Shown here piece after piece: positions 17,416-25,584 of a DNA stretch of 64,000 nt. Position 1 is the first letter of the stretch, and the number at the start of each line of letters is the position of its first letter. The notes beneath the pieces are model-generated. The model ran no database searches and had not been told where the DNA came from. It was given only the letters and a program-made list of their open reading frames with translations. The DNA comes from Salibaculum halophilum. GTDB lineage: Bacteria; Pseudomonadota; Alphaproteobacteria; Rhodobacterales; Rhodobacteraceae. The stretch spans positions 124,001 through 188,000 of the forward strand of contig NZ_MSIT01000002.1 of NCBI RefSeq assembly GCF_002094885.1. Direction: 5' to 3'. The translations under genes were made by a program, and so were the position numbers.

Positions 17416-18578
17416 AACGACTGGCCATGATCGTGGCGCTGCTGGCAACGCCGCTTGCCGCGCAGGTGGAGCAGGGGCGCCCCAACGCCGACTTCGAGCC
17501 GGCCTTTCCGGCGCAGACGCGCGCCCCGGCGCTGGAGAGCACGCAAGTTCAGGCCGGGTGGCTGGTGCGCGGCCTAGAGCATCCCTGGGGCATCGCCGTC
17601 TTGCCCGGCGGCCGGTTTCTGGTCACCGAGCGGCCGGGGCGGATGCGGCTGGTCGGGTCCGATGGGGTCTCGGCCCCGATCAGCGGCTTGCCGGATGTCG
17701 ATGCACGCCGGCAGGGCGGGTTGCTGGACGTCGCCGTTCGCGACGACTTTGCGCAGACGCGCCGTGTCTGGTGGACCTATGCAAAGCGGGTGACGGGCGG
17801 CACCGTAACTGCCGCCGCGACCGGTACGCTGAGCGCCGATGGCCCCCGCATGGAGCAGGTGCGCGATATCTTCGTGCAACAGCCGCCCTCGCGGAACCCG
17901 ATGCACTATGGCAGCCGCATCGTTTTCGGCCCCGACGGCTTGGCGCATATCACCACCGGAGAGCATTTCGGCCGCGCCGACCGGCAGTTGGCCCAGGATC
18001 TTGAAACCACCTACGGCAAGGTCGTGCGCGTGACGCCCGAGGGCGAGGTGCCCCCCGACAATCCCTTCGTCGGGCGCGAGGGACTGGATACCATCTGGTC
18101 CCATGGTCATCGCAACATGCAGGGCGCGGCGATCGGGCCGCGGGGGCGGCTCTGGACGATCGAGCACGGCCCGGCCGGCGGGGACGAGTTGAACCGCCCC
18201 ATGCCCGGGCGCAACTACGGCTGGCCGGTAATCTCCTACGGGGTGAACTACAACGGCTCCGACGTCGGCTCGGGCGCGGCCGTGCGCGAGGGGATGGAGC
18301 AGCCGGTTTACTACTGGGACCCGGTGATCGCGCCGGGCGGCATCGCGTTTCACAACGGCCGCGGTGGGTTCGACTGGGATGGCGATCTGCTGATCGGGTC
18401 GCTCAATCCCGGCGGGCTGGTGCGGCTGCGCTTTGCCCAGGGCCGCGTTGCAGGCGAAGAGCGCCTGTTGCGCGACATCGGGCGGGTCCGCGATGTCGAG
18501 GTGCTGGAGGACGGCACCGTTCTGCTGCTTATCGACGCGGATGACGGCGGCATCCTGCGGGTGCGTCCGGCGGACTGA
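17412..18578 (+). CDS. PQQ-dependent sugar dehydrogenase (soluble aldose dehydrogenase, YliI type)
   Basis: A 388-residue exported six-bladed beta-propeller. It has a signal peptide ([18 protein letters not shown]) and family motifs [28 protein letters not shown]-like [34 protein letters not shown] and [10 protein letters not shown], which carry the PQQ and calcium ligands in E. coli Asd. It oxidises aldoses in the periplasm if PQQ is available; no PQQ biosynthesis genes are in the window. It is translationally coupled to queG. Confidence 0.9.
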   Translation: MKRLAMIVALLATPLAAQVEQGRPNADFEPAFPAQTRAPALESTQVQAGWLVRGLEHPWGIAVLPGGRFLVTERPGRMRLVGSDGVSAPISGLPDVDARRQGGLLDVAVRDDFAQTRRVWWTYAKRVTGGTVTAAATGTLSADGPRMEQVRDIFVQQPPSRNPMHYGSRIVFGPDGLAHITTGEHFGRADRQLAQDLETTYGKVVRVTPEGEVPPDNPFVGREGLDTIWSHGHRNMQGAAIGPRGRLWTIEHGPAGGDELNRPMPGRNYGWPVISYGVNYNGSDVGSGAAVREGMEQPVYYWDPVIAPGGIAFHNGRGGFDWDGDLLIGSLNPGGLVRLRFAQGRVAGEERLLRDIGRVRDVEVLEDGTVLLLIDADDGGILRVRPAD

Positions 18579-18627
18579 CCCGCGCGCTTGGGTGGCCATT
18601 TCGCGGCACCGGGCGTAGACACGCCCC

Positions 18628-19560
18628 ATGTTCGCCGCCACGCCCGCCACCAGCCCCGTCCGGGGTATTTTCCTGATGATATCCGCGGTGACGGTCTTTA
18701 CCGTGATGTCCGCCTTCATCAAGGCCGCACCGGGTGTGCCGGCAGGCGAGGCGATGTTCTTCCGCTCGGTCCTGGCGATGCCGATCATCCTGACGTGGCT
18801 GATCTGGCGCGGCGACTGGCCGCGGGGTATCCGCACCCGCAGCATCCGCAATCACGCGGTGCGCGGTCTGGTCGGGTCGGCGGCCATGGGGCTGGGCTTT
18901 GCCGGCCTGAAATACCTGCCCCTGCCCGAGGTCACGGCGATCCGTTTCGCCACGCCGGTGATCCTCGTGGTGCTGGCCGCGCTGATGCTGGGCGAACGCT
19001 TGCGGCTGATCCGCATCGGCGCCGTGGCGCTGGGCCTGGCGGGGGTTCTGATCATCATCTGGCCGCGGCTGAGCTTCGGGCTGGACACGACCGAGGCGCT
19101 GGGCGCGCTGATGGTGCTGGGCTCTGCCTGCCTGGCCGCGCTGGCGCAGGTCTTCGTCAAGGGCATGAGCGGGACCGAGACGACGGCGGCCATCGTCTTC
19201 TGGTTTTCGCTGACCTCGACGGGCGCCTCGCTTCTGACCCTGCCGTTCGGCTGGGTCTGGCCCGATCCGGCCGAGGCGGCATTCCTGATCGGCGCGGGTC
19301 TTGTGGGCGGTCTGGGCCAGATCCTGCTGACCGCGTCCTACCGGCTGGCCGATGCGGGGGTGGTCGCGCCCTTCACCTATGTCTCGATGTTGTGGTCAGT
19401 GGTGATCGGCTACGTCTGGTTCGACGAGGTGCCGACGGGGCCGATGATGGCGGGCGCGGCCCTTGTGATCCTGGCTGGCATCGTCATCGTCCTGCGCGAA
19501 CGGCAGTTGGGCAACGAGCACACCGCCCGCCGCAAGGTCAGCGCTAAGGGGTTGCAATAA
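18628..19560 (+). CDS. EamA-family (DMT superfamily) transporter
   Basis: A 310-residue inner-membrane protein with about ten transmembrane helices arranged as two EamA repeats (about 15-145 and 160-290). Family-like segments are ATPVILVVLAALMLGERL and FTYVSMLWSVVIGYVWFDEVPT. The family exports amino acids, nucleotides or metabolites; the substrate cannot be read from sequence. A second unlinked EamA gene is at 31540. It ends at the edge of the lower-GC patch. Confidence 0.88.
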   Translation: MFAATPATSPVRGIFLMISAVTVFTVMSAFIKAAPGVPAGEAMFFRSVLAMPIILTWLIWRGDWPRGIRTRSIRNHAVRGLVGSAAMGLGFAGLKYLPLPEVTAIRFATPVILVVLAALMLGERLRLIRIGAVALGLAGVLIIIWPRLSFGLDTTEALGALMVLGSACLAALAQVFVKGMSGTETTAAIVFWFSLTSTGASLLTLPFGWVWPDPAEAAFLIGAGLVGGLGQILLTASYRLADAGVVAPFTYVSMLWSVVIGYVWFDEVPTGPMMAGAALVILAGIVIVLRERQLGNEHTARRKVSAKGLQ

Positions 19561-19893
19561 TGGTCCCGAGGCCTAACGCTCATAGTCCACACGCCAATAG
19601 TTGAGTGGAACGTGTCGCGGTCATTCGCATTCCCCCGTCACACTCTAACTTCTTGATTACGCATGTTTGAGGCGCGCGAAATCGGTTCGCACTTTTGCGC
19701 GACTTGCTATTACTTGGTCCGCATAAACGTCGGAGGGCGGCTTTGGCGCAGAGGCTGGCGGGTTCCAGAATGGAAGGTCATCAGATCGCGGCGTAATTTC
19801 GCGCCTGTACGATAATCGGCCGCACCCCAAGAGGAAATGTGGACGTCAAAGGGTCACATTAGCCGAGCACTGCCGCCGATCGCGCTGCCAACC
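19561..19893. other. 333-bp gene-free, lower-GC spacer
   Basis: No ORF with coding character is visible on either strand. Base composition is clearly less GC-rich than the flanks. No tRNA, hairpin with T-run or repeat copy was recognised. It lies between the EamA gene and the convergent SH3-type protein gene and may be the scar of an old insertion or deletion. Confidence 0.4.
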
Positions 19894-20670
19894 TTACGGA
19901 ATCCTCCATCCACCATGGTCAATACGCATGATGCGCACCGGCGCGCCGTGCTGCGCAGGATCCGCGCGAAGGTTGAAAATCACAGTTTCCGGCTGCCCGA
20001 AGTTCGAGAACTCCGCCCGCACCGTGATCATGCCGCGAAACATTGGGCGGTGCGGGTCAGGGGTGACGCGGAAATCGCTGATATCGGTATCTTGAGCATC
20101 GTAAAGCGGATTGGCCTGCCATGTTCTCTGAGACAGGTCGTATGCGATGTCCGCCATGAAGAAATCCGTCGCACGCGACGCGCCCAACGGATCAAGAGCG
20201 TCACCACGCATGGCCTGTTTATGGTGAGCATAAAGACGCTCTACGAGAAGAACCGCGTCGGCGGTCATCCTGTCAGTGTTTCGGTCCTGCTCAGCCGGCT
20301 CCTGCGCCTCCTGCAAGAATCGAGCCGCGGCCCAGCCGTGAGTCTGCCCGTCGCTCACGAGGCACCACCGCGGCGGCAGATCGAGTAAATTGCGTTCAGC
20401 GTTCGACAACATGACTCCCTGGCGTTCGGACATGAACGGCACGCAGGTGGTCAGTGCCAGTCCTGTGGCTCGCGCTGGAAAAGACCCGATGATGGCGTAG
20501 TCGCTGCCCGGCCCCATACGCACGTTTAACCAGTCATCACCGGCAACCCCGGTCACCTGCCAAGCATCCGGGCCGTGCCCGTCGAACTGCGCCGTCGCCT
20601 GAACCGGTGCACCTGCAGCAGAAAGTGACAGCAAGATGGTAGCGGATATTGATTTCAACCTGCCGAGCAC
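19894..20670 (-). CDS. Exported SH3-domain protein of unknown function
   Basis: I start at GTG 20668-20670 (258 residues): VLGRLKSISATILLSLSAAG is a signal peptide and AAGGAAGGAC lies at ribosome-site distance; ATG 20692-20694 has its GGGGA too close. The N-terminal domain is a bacterial SH3 module (VAGDDWLNVRMGPGSDYAIIGSFPARATG), a ligand- or cell-wall-binding fold. The C-terminal half (about 120-258) is of a type seen with SH3 domains in roseobacters but I cannot name its function. Lower GC than neighbours hints at transfer. Confidence 0.75.
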   Translation of the reverse strand: MLGRLKSISATILLSLSAAGAPVQATAQFDGHGPDAWQVTGVAGDDWLNVRMGPGSDYAIIGSFPARATGLALTTCVPFMSERQGVMLSNAERNLLDLPPRWCLVSDGQTHGWAAARFLQEAQEPAEQDRNTDRMTADAVLLVERLYAHHKQAMRGDALDPLGASRATDFFMADIAYDLSQRTWQANPLYDAQDTDISDFRVTPDPHRPMFRGMITVRAEFSNFGQPETVIFNLRADPAQHGAPVRIMRIDHGGWRIP

Positions 20671-20900
20671 GGAATGGTCCTTCCTTTCCGGCATTCCCCA
20701 AGTGGCCTGCGTCGTGGCGAAATGATCGCCGGACGAGGCCGAGCGGTCAAGCACTCCCTATCTCCGGACCGCGCTTGGCATCGTGCAGCCCGACCTTGTT
20801 GTCGCGGAACGGCCTGCGCGACTGCCGCGTCCAGTTGAAGGCGTGCAATCGGACCCCGTAAATGGTAACCTAACGGAATGAAACCGGAGAGGAGGACCAT

Positions 20901-21086
20901 ATGACCCGTCATATCTTGGACCGTCCGCAACCCCGTGACGACACGTCCCGGGCCAAGGCATTCCTGAAAATTCAGAGGAATGTTCACCCCAACGCCGCAA
21001 CGCGGCAGCTTCAGCGCGAACGCCGCGGGCATGGTGTCGGGCGACTCAGGCAGTTCCTGCGCATCGAACGGGGGCGCTCGGCCTGA
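20901..21086 (+). CDS. Small basic protein candidate (61 aa)
   Basis: ATG 20901 has an excellent ribosome site (GGAGAGGAGGACCAT). The product is arginine-rich (MTRHILDRPQPRDDTSRAKA, then an RxxR-rich tail) with no membrane segment or signal peptide. No family was recognised. The good ribosome site and isolated position favour a real gene; lack of any recognisable homology argues for caution. Confidence 0.4.
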   Translation: MTRHILDRPQPRDDTSRAKAFLKIQRNVHPNAATRQLQRERRGHGVGRLRQFLRIERGRSA

Positions 21087-21099
21087 CCCCGGCCCCCGG

Positions 21100-21125
21100 C
21101 ACCCCCGGCGCTGATCCCGGGGGTG
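21100..21125 (-). terminator. Hairpin downstream of ilvE
   Basis: CACCCCCGG / CCGGGGGTG form a perfect 9-bp stem with an 8-nt loop, 23 bp beyond the ilvE stop. No T-run follows in the ilvE direction, so termination activity is uncertain. Confidence 0.4.
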
Positions 21126-21147
21126 TCACGCGCCGCGCCTGCCTGAC

Positions 21148-22017
21148 CTAGCCGCGCACGCGTGTCTCGTAGGCCTCGACCATCTCCCGGGCAAGTGTGC
21201 CGACCTCGAAGCGATAGTCGCCTATCTGGCCGACGGGCGTGACCTCGGCCGCCGTGCCGGTCAGCCAGCATTGCTCGAACCCTTCCAGCTCCTCGGGCAT
21301 GATGGCCCGCTCGTGCACGGGGATATTTCTTTCTTGCAGCATGTCGATCACGGTCTGACGGGTCAGCCCGTTGAGGAAGACATCCGCCTTGGGTGTATGC
21401 ACCTCGCCGTCCTTGACGAAGAAGATGTTGGCCCCGGTGCATTCGGCGACATAGCCGCGGTAATCCATGAACAGTGCGTCCGAACAGCCCTTGGCCTCGG
21501 CCGCATGCTTGGAGGTGGTGCAGATCATGTATAGCCCGGCCGCCTTTGCGTGCACCGGGATGGTTTCCGGGCTGGGGCGCTTCCACTTGGCGATGTCGAG
21601 CTTGGCCCCCTTGAACTTGGCGTCACCGTAATAGGCCCCCCATTCCCAGGCGGCGATGGCGAGCCGGACAGGGTTGCGCGCCGAGGCGACGCCCATGTCC
21701 TCGCCCGCGCCGCGCCAGGCAACCGCCCGGACATAGGCATCGGACAGACCGTTGGCGGCGAGCACCGAGGCCTTGGCCGCCTCGATCTCGTCGACCGAGT
21801 AGGGGATTTGGAAGTCAAGCTCGCCGGCCGAGAAGTGCAGCCGCTCCGAGTGGTCGCGACTGCGGAAGATGGTGCCGCCGTAGGCGCGCTCGCCTTCGAA
21901 CACCGACGAGGCATAGTGCAACGCGTGGGTCATCACGTGCACCTGGGCCGCGCGCCAGTCCACCAGCTGGCCGTCCAGCCAGATTTTCCCGTCGCGATCG
22001 TCGTAGGACCCTGTCAT
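21148..22017 (-). CDS. ilvE: Branched-chain amino acid aminotransferase
   Basis: A 289-residue fold-type IV PLP enzyme that transaminates leucine, isoleucine and valine with 2-oxoglutarate. Family motifs are THALHYASSVFEGERAY, the PLP lysine in PVHAKAAGLYM, and EECTGANIF-like YVAECTGANIFFVKDG. I start at ATG 22015-22017 because GGAGGAG lies at the right distance; the frame stays open to 22041. It is divergent from petP and shares a 150-bp control region with it that holds a palindrome at 22058. Confidence 0.95.
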   Translation of the reverse strand: MTGSYDDRDGKIWLDGQLVDWRAAQVHVMTHALHYASSVFEGERAYGGTIFRSRDHSERLHFSAGELDFQIPYSVDEIEAAKASVLAANGLSDAYVRAVAWRGAGEDMGVASARNPVRLAIAAWEWGAYYGDAKFKGAKLDIAKWKRPSPETIPVHAKAAGLYMICTTSKHAAEAKGCSDALFMDYRGYVAECTGANIFFVKDGEVHTPKADVFLNGLTRQTVIDMLQERNIPVHERAIMPEELEGFEQCWLTGTAAEVTPVGQIGDYRFEVGTLAREMVEAYETRVRG

Positions 22018-22057
22018 CGCACTCTCCTCCAGGATTTGCATTTGTTGCGCAGGTTAA

Positions 22058-22070
22058 GTCCGAACCGGAC
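22058..22070. promoter_or_regulatory. Palindrome in the ilvE-petP control region (candidate operator)
   Basis: GTCCG-AAC-CGGAC, perfect 5-bp arms, 41 bp upstream of the ilvE start and 98 bp upstream of the petP start. The core matches the longer palindrome at 7777-7795 before gltD. PetP, a MarR protein encoded next door, is the obvious candidate binder, but that is inference. Confidence 0.5.
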
Positions 22071-22167
22071 ATAATATTTCGCAAAATCCTAGATTCGATA
22101 CTGATCACGTCTTGGAATGTCAACAACACTGACGTATTGTTACGGCAAGCGTGAAGAGGAGGCAGAC

Positions 22168-22668
22168 GTGGCGGAGGGACCCGAGGGCGGACAGGCGCTT
22201 TTGTTCCTGACCGACGACCAGCTGCGCAAGGGGATCGAGGCGATGTTCTTCGCCTATCGCGGCTTCACCGCCGATCCCGACCGCATACTGGCGGAAATGG
22301 CTTATGGCCGTGCCCATCACCGGGCAGTTCACTTCATCGGGCGCCGGCCGGGGACGACGGTGAACAACCTGTTGTCGATCCTCGGGGTCACCAAGCAATC
22401 CCTCAACCGCGTGTTGCGCACCTTGATCAAGGATGGCCTTGTCACCAGCGAGATCGGGCGGTCCGACAAGCGCGAGCGCAACCTCTACCTCACCGACGCG
22501 GGCCGGGCGCTGGAACAGCGCCTGTCGGATGCCCAGCGCGACCGGATGCGCGCGGCCTATCGTGCCGCGGGCCCAGAAGCGGTGGCCGGGTTCCGCCAGG
22601 TGTTGGAGGCGATGATGGACGAGGACCTGCATCACCACTATCGCGAGATGAAGGATGTGAAGGTGTGA
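22168..22668 (+). CDS. petP: MarR-family transcriptional regulator PetP
   Basis: A 166-residue winged-helix protein; the DNA-binding region includes NNLLSILGVTKQSLNRVLRT, wing LVTSEIGRSDKRERNLYLT, with dimerisation helices at both ends. It is immediately followed (1 bp gap) by a response regulator, the petP-petR pair known from Rhodobacter capsulatus, where it is needed for cytochrome bc1 expression. GTG 22168 with AGGAGG 5 bp ahead is the best start; an upstream in-frame start at 22117 would add 17 residues. Confidence 0.85.
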   Translation: MAEGPEGGQALLFLTDDQLRKGIEAMFFAYRGFTADPDRILAEMAYGRAHHRAVHFIGRRPGTTVNNLLSILGVTKQSLNRVLRTLIKDGLVTSEIGRSDKRERNLYLTDAGRALEQRLSDAQRDRMRAAYRAAGPEAVAGFRQVLEAMMDEDLHHHYREMKDVKV

Positions 22669-22669
22669 G

Positions 22670-23383
22670 ATGATGGTGGAGAAACCGGGGGACAGCCCGC
22701 ACCTGCTGGTGGTGGATGACGACGAACGCATCCGGGCGCTGTTGCAGAAATTCCTGGCGCGGAACGATTTCCTGGTTACCACGGCGCGCGATGCCGATCA
22801 CGCGCGGCGCATCCTGTCCGGGCTGGATTTCGACCTGATCGTTCTGGACGTGATGCTGCCCGGTGACGACGGGATCACCTTGTGCGGCGAGCTGCGCGCG
22901 CACCAAACCACGCCGATCCTGCTGCTGACCGCGCGGGCCGGGACCGAGGATCGGATCTCGGGGCTGGAGGCCGGGGCGGACGATTACCTGCCCAAGCCGT
23001 TCGAGCCCAAGGAGCTGCTGCTGCGAATCAACTCGATCCTGCGGCGCATGCCCGCGGCCGAGCCCGGCGCGGGGGTGCCCAAGGTGCTGCACATGGGGCC
23101 GCTGCGCTATGACATCGCGCGGGGCGAGATGTGGCGCGGGGCCGAGCTGGTGCGGCTGACGGCCACCGAGAGCCAGCTGTTGCAGATCTTTTCGGACCAG
23201 CCGGGTGCGCCGGTCAGCCGGGCCGACCTGGTCGCGCGGTTGGGGCGCAGCGGCGGCCAGGCGCAGGAACGGGCGGTGGACGTGCAGATCACCCGGCTGC
23301 GCCGCAAGCTGGAGGACGACCCCAAGCAGCCGCGCTATCTGCAGACCGTGCGCGGGGCCGGCTACATGCTGGCCCCGGACTGA
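22670..23383 (+). CDS. petR: OmpR-family response regulator PetR
   Basis: A 237-residue regulator: receiver domain (about 11-125) with acidic pocket DDD, phosphorylated Asp in IVLDVMLPG, Thr in LLLTARAG and Lys in PKPFEPKELL, then an OmpR winged helix (about 140-235, ending TVRGAGYML). No histidine kinase gene is adjacent. In R. capsulatus petR is essential for growth through bc1 synthesis and lies beside petABC; here petABC is about 13 kb away and on the other strand. Confidence 0.88.
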   Translation: MMVEKPGDSPHLLVVDDDERIRALLQKFLARNDFLVTTARDADHARRILSGLDFDLIVLDVMLPGDDGITLCGELRAHQTTPILLLTARAGTEDRISGLEAGADDYLPKPFEPKELLLRINSILRRMPAAEPGAGVPKVLHMGPLRYDIARGEMWRGAELVRLTATESQLLQIFSDQPGAPVSRADLVARLGRSGGQAQERAVDVQITRLRRKLEDDPKQPRYLQTVRGAGYMLAPD

Positions 23384-23406
23384 AGCGGGCGGCTGGTAAG
23401 ATGTGA

Positions 23407-23520
23407 CGGCTGCGGCGTCGCAGGTTTTCGGGGACATCTGCACCGGGCGGGTTAGCGGGCCAGGCCGGGTGCGGGCGGCGACCGTCGCGTCTTGAGTTTA
23501 TTTGCCAAGATGAAGGGCGG
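23407..23520. repeat. Two-part intergenic repeat, copy 1
   Basis: Part one is CGGCTGCGGCG, then GCAGGTTTTCGGGGACATCTG (23407-23440). Part two is GAGTTTATTTGCCAAGATG followed by AAGGGCGG (23494-23520). The same two parts, about 84 bp apart and in the same order, recur at 27508-27619. It occupies the gap between petR and the deacetylase-like gene. Confidence 0.7.
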
Positions 23521-23557
23521 TCTTGTGCCGCGCCGCCGGATGCGGTTTCTAAGGGGC

Positions 23558-24484
23558 ATGACAACGGCCCTGATTACCCACGACGATGTCCTCGGCCATG
23601 CGACGCCACCGGGCCACCCCGAGCAGGTGGCGCGGATGGATGCCGTTCTCGGCGCGCTCGAGGGCATGGACCTGCGCCGGGTCAAGGCCCCCATGGCCGC
23701 CGAGGCCGACCTGTTGCGGGTGCACCCCCGGGCCCACCTCGACCGGGTCGCCGGGGCGGTGCCCGAGGCCGGCACGCGGGCGCTGGACGCGGACACGCAT
23801 GTTTCCCCGGGGTCGCTCGCGGCGGCGTGGCGGGCGGCGGGCGCGGTGATCCGCGGCGTGGACATGGTGCTGGCGGGTGAGGCGGGCAACGCCTTCGCCG
23901 CGGTGCGCCCGCCCGGCCATCACGCCGAAACCGAGACGCCCATGGGGTTCTGCCTGTTCGGCAGTGTCGCCGCGGCCGCAAAACACGCGCTCGACCATCA
24001 TGGCCTGTCGCGCGTGGCGGTGGTGGATTTCGACGTGCATCACGGCAACGGCACGCAGGATCTGCTGTGGGACGAGGCGCGCGCACTGGTAATATCATCG
24101 CACCAGATGCCGCTCTGGCCGGGGACGGGACGGCCGGACGAGACCGGCGCCTTCGACACTGTCGTGAACCGGCCCCTGCCGCCCGACAGTGATGGCGCGG
24201 AGATGCGGCGGGTCTATGAGGCCGAGATATTCCCCCGTTTGCGGGATTTCGCGCCACAGTTGATCCTGGTCTCGGCGGGGTTCGACGCGCACCGGGCCGA
24301 TCCGCTGGCGCAGTTGAACTGGGACGAGGCCGATTTTGCCTGGCTGATCGGGAAGATTTGCGAGATCGCGCGCGAGACATGCGGCGGGCGTGTGGTCTCG
24401 GCGCTGGAGGGCGGGTATGATCTGGAGGCCCTGGGCGCCAGCGTGGCCGCCCATGTTACTGCCCTGATGGAGAATGCCCGATGA
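23558..24484 (+). CDS. Histone deacetylase-family (acetylpolyamine amidohydrolase-like) hydrolase
   Basis: A 308-residue zinc hydrolase of the arginase/deacetylase superfamily. The catalytic features are RPPGHHAE (general-base His pair), DFDVHHGNGTQ (zinc Asp and His) and SAGFDAHRADPLAQ (zinc Asp). Bacterial members deacetylate polyamines, acetoin-related or other small substrates; which one is not clear. I start at ATG 23558, which follows AAGGGGC. The stop overlaps xseB by 4 bp (ATGA). Confidence 0.9.
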   Translation: MTTALITHDDVLGHATPPGHPEQVARMDAVLGALEGMDLRRVKAPMAAEADLLRVHPRAHLDRVAGAVPEAGTRALDADTHVSPGSLAAAWRAAGAVIRGVDMVLAGEAGNAFAAVRPPGHHAETETPMGFCLFGSVAAAAKHALDHHGLSRVAVVDFDVHHGNGTQDLLWDEARALVISSHQMPLWPGTGRPDETGAFDTVVNRPLPPDSDGAEMRRVYEAEIFPRLRDFAPQLILVSAGFDAHRADPLAQLNWDEADFAWLIGKICEIARETCGGRVVSALEGGYDLEALGASVAAHVTALMENAR

Positions 24485-24723
24485 GTGACCGCCCCGTTGC
24501 CGAGATGAGTTTCGAAGAGGCCCTGCGCGAGTTGGAGGAGGTCGTGGGCAAGCTGGAGCGCGGCGAGGTGCCGCTGGACGAGAGCATTGCCCTTTACGAG
24601 CGCGGCGCCGAGCTGCGCAAGCGTTGCGAGGCCAAGCTCAAGGAGGCCGAGGAGAAGGTCGCCAAGTTGACGCTGGATGGCGATGGCACCCCGACCGGCA
24701 CCGAACCGCTGGACGCGGGCTGA
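24481..24723 (+). CDS. xseB: Exodeoxyribonuclease VII small subunit
   Basis: An 80-residue protein with the complete XseB signature: MSFEEALRELEEVVGKLERG, then EVPLDESIALYERGAELRKRCEAKL, a helical hairpin that oligomerises around XseA. The large subunit gene is not in the window. It overlaps the preceding hydrolase gene and leads into ispA, a very common xseB-ispA-dxs order. Confidence 0.96.
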   Translation: MSDRPVAEMSFEEALRELEEVVGKLERGEVPLDESIALYERGAELRKRCEAKLKEAEEKVAKLTLDGDGTPTGTEPLDAG

Positions 24724-24726
24724 GCC

Positions 24727-25584
24727 TTGGCGTTGCAGGCGGCGGTCGAGCGCGCGCGTTTCGCGGCCGAGGCGCGCATCGCCGCCGAGCTTGGCGGTGT
24801 GGACCTGCCCGTGGCGCGGGCGATGCTTTATGCCGTGCGGGGTGGCAAGGGGCTGCGGGCCTTCCTTGTGGCCGAGAGTGCGCGCCTGCACGGGATCGCT
24901 GATGCCATCGCCGCGGCCGCGGCGATCGAGTGCATCCACGGCTATTCGCTGGTCCATGACGATATGCCCTGCATGGACGACGACGCGCTGCGGCGCGGCC
25001 AGCCGACGGTGCATGCGGCTTGGGACGAGGTCACGGCGGTGCTGGCGGGCGACGCGCTGCAATCACTGGGCTTCGAACTGGTGGCGCAGGCCGAGGGGGA
25101 AGCGGCCGATGTCCTGACCCTGTCGCGCGGGCTGGCCCGCGCCGCCGGGGTGCACGGCATGGTTGGCGGCCAGGCGATGGATCTTGCCGCCGAAGACGCG
25201 CCAGTGCCCCTGACGCTCGCGCAGGTCGAAACGCTGCAGGCGGGCAAGACCGGGGCGCTGATCCAGTGGTCGGCGACGGCCGGGGCGGTTCTGGCCGGGG
25301 CGGAGACCGCGCCGCTGGGGCGCTACGGGGCGGCGCTGGGCCGCGCCTTCCAGATCTGGGACGACGTTCTGGATGTCGAGGGCGATGCCGCGACCCTGGG
25401 CAAGGCCATTGGCAAGGACGAGTCCGCGGGCAAGGCGACCTACGTGTCACTGCTGGGGCTGGAAGCGGCCAAGCGCCGCGCGGCCGACCTGGTGACAGAG
25501 GCTTGCGATGCCCTATCTGTCTATGGTGAAGACGCGGAGATGATGCGGGACTTGGCCCGCTACGTGATCGCGCGGAAGAAGTGA
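24727..25584 (+). CDS. ispA: Geranyl/farnesyl diphosphate synthase
   Basis: A 285-residue trans-prenyltransferase. The first Asp-rich motif is [17 protein letters not shown] and the second DDVLDVEGD, the magnesium-diphosphate sites. It condenses IPP with DMAPP and GPP to farnesyl diphosphate, feeding quinone and undecaprenyl synthesis. The start appears to be TTG 24727, 3 bp after the xseB stop. Its stop overlaps the dxs start (TGATG). Confidence 0.95.
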   Translation: MALQAAVERARFAAEARIAAELGGVDLPVARAMLYAVRGGKGLRAFLVAESARLHGIADAIAAAAAIECIHGYSLVHDDMPCMDDDALRRGQPTVHAAWDEVTAVLAGDALQSLGFELVAQAEGEAADVLTLSRGLARAAGVHGMVGGQAMDLAAEDAPVPLTLAQVETLQAGKTGALIQWSATAGAVLAGAETAPLGRYGAALGRAFQIWDDVLDVEGDAATLGKAIGKDESAGKATYVSLLGLEAAKRRAADLVTEACDALSVYGEDAEMMRDLARYVIARKK

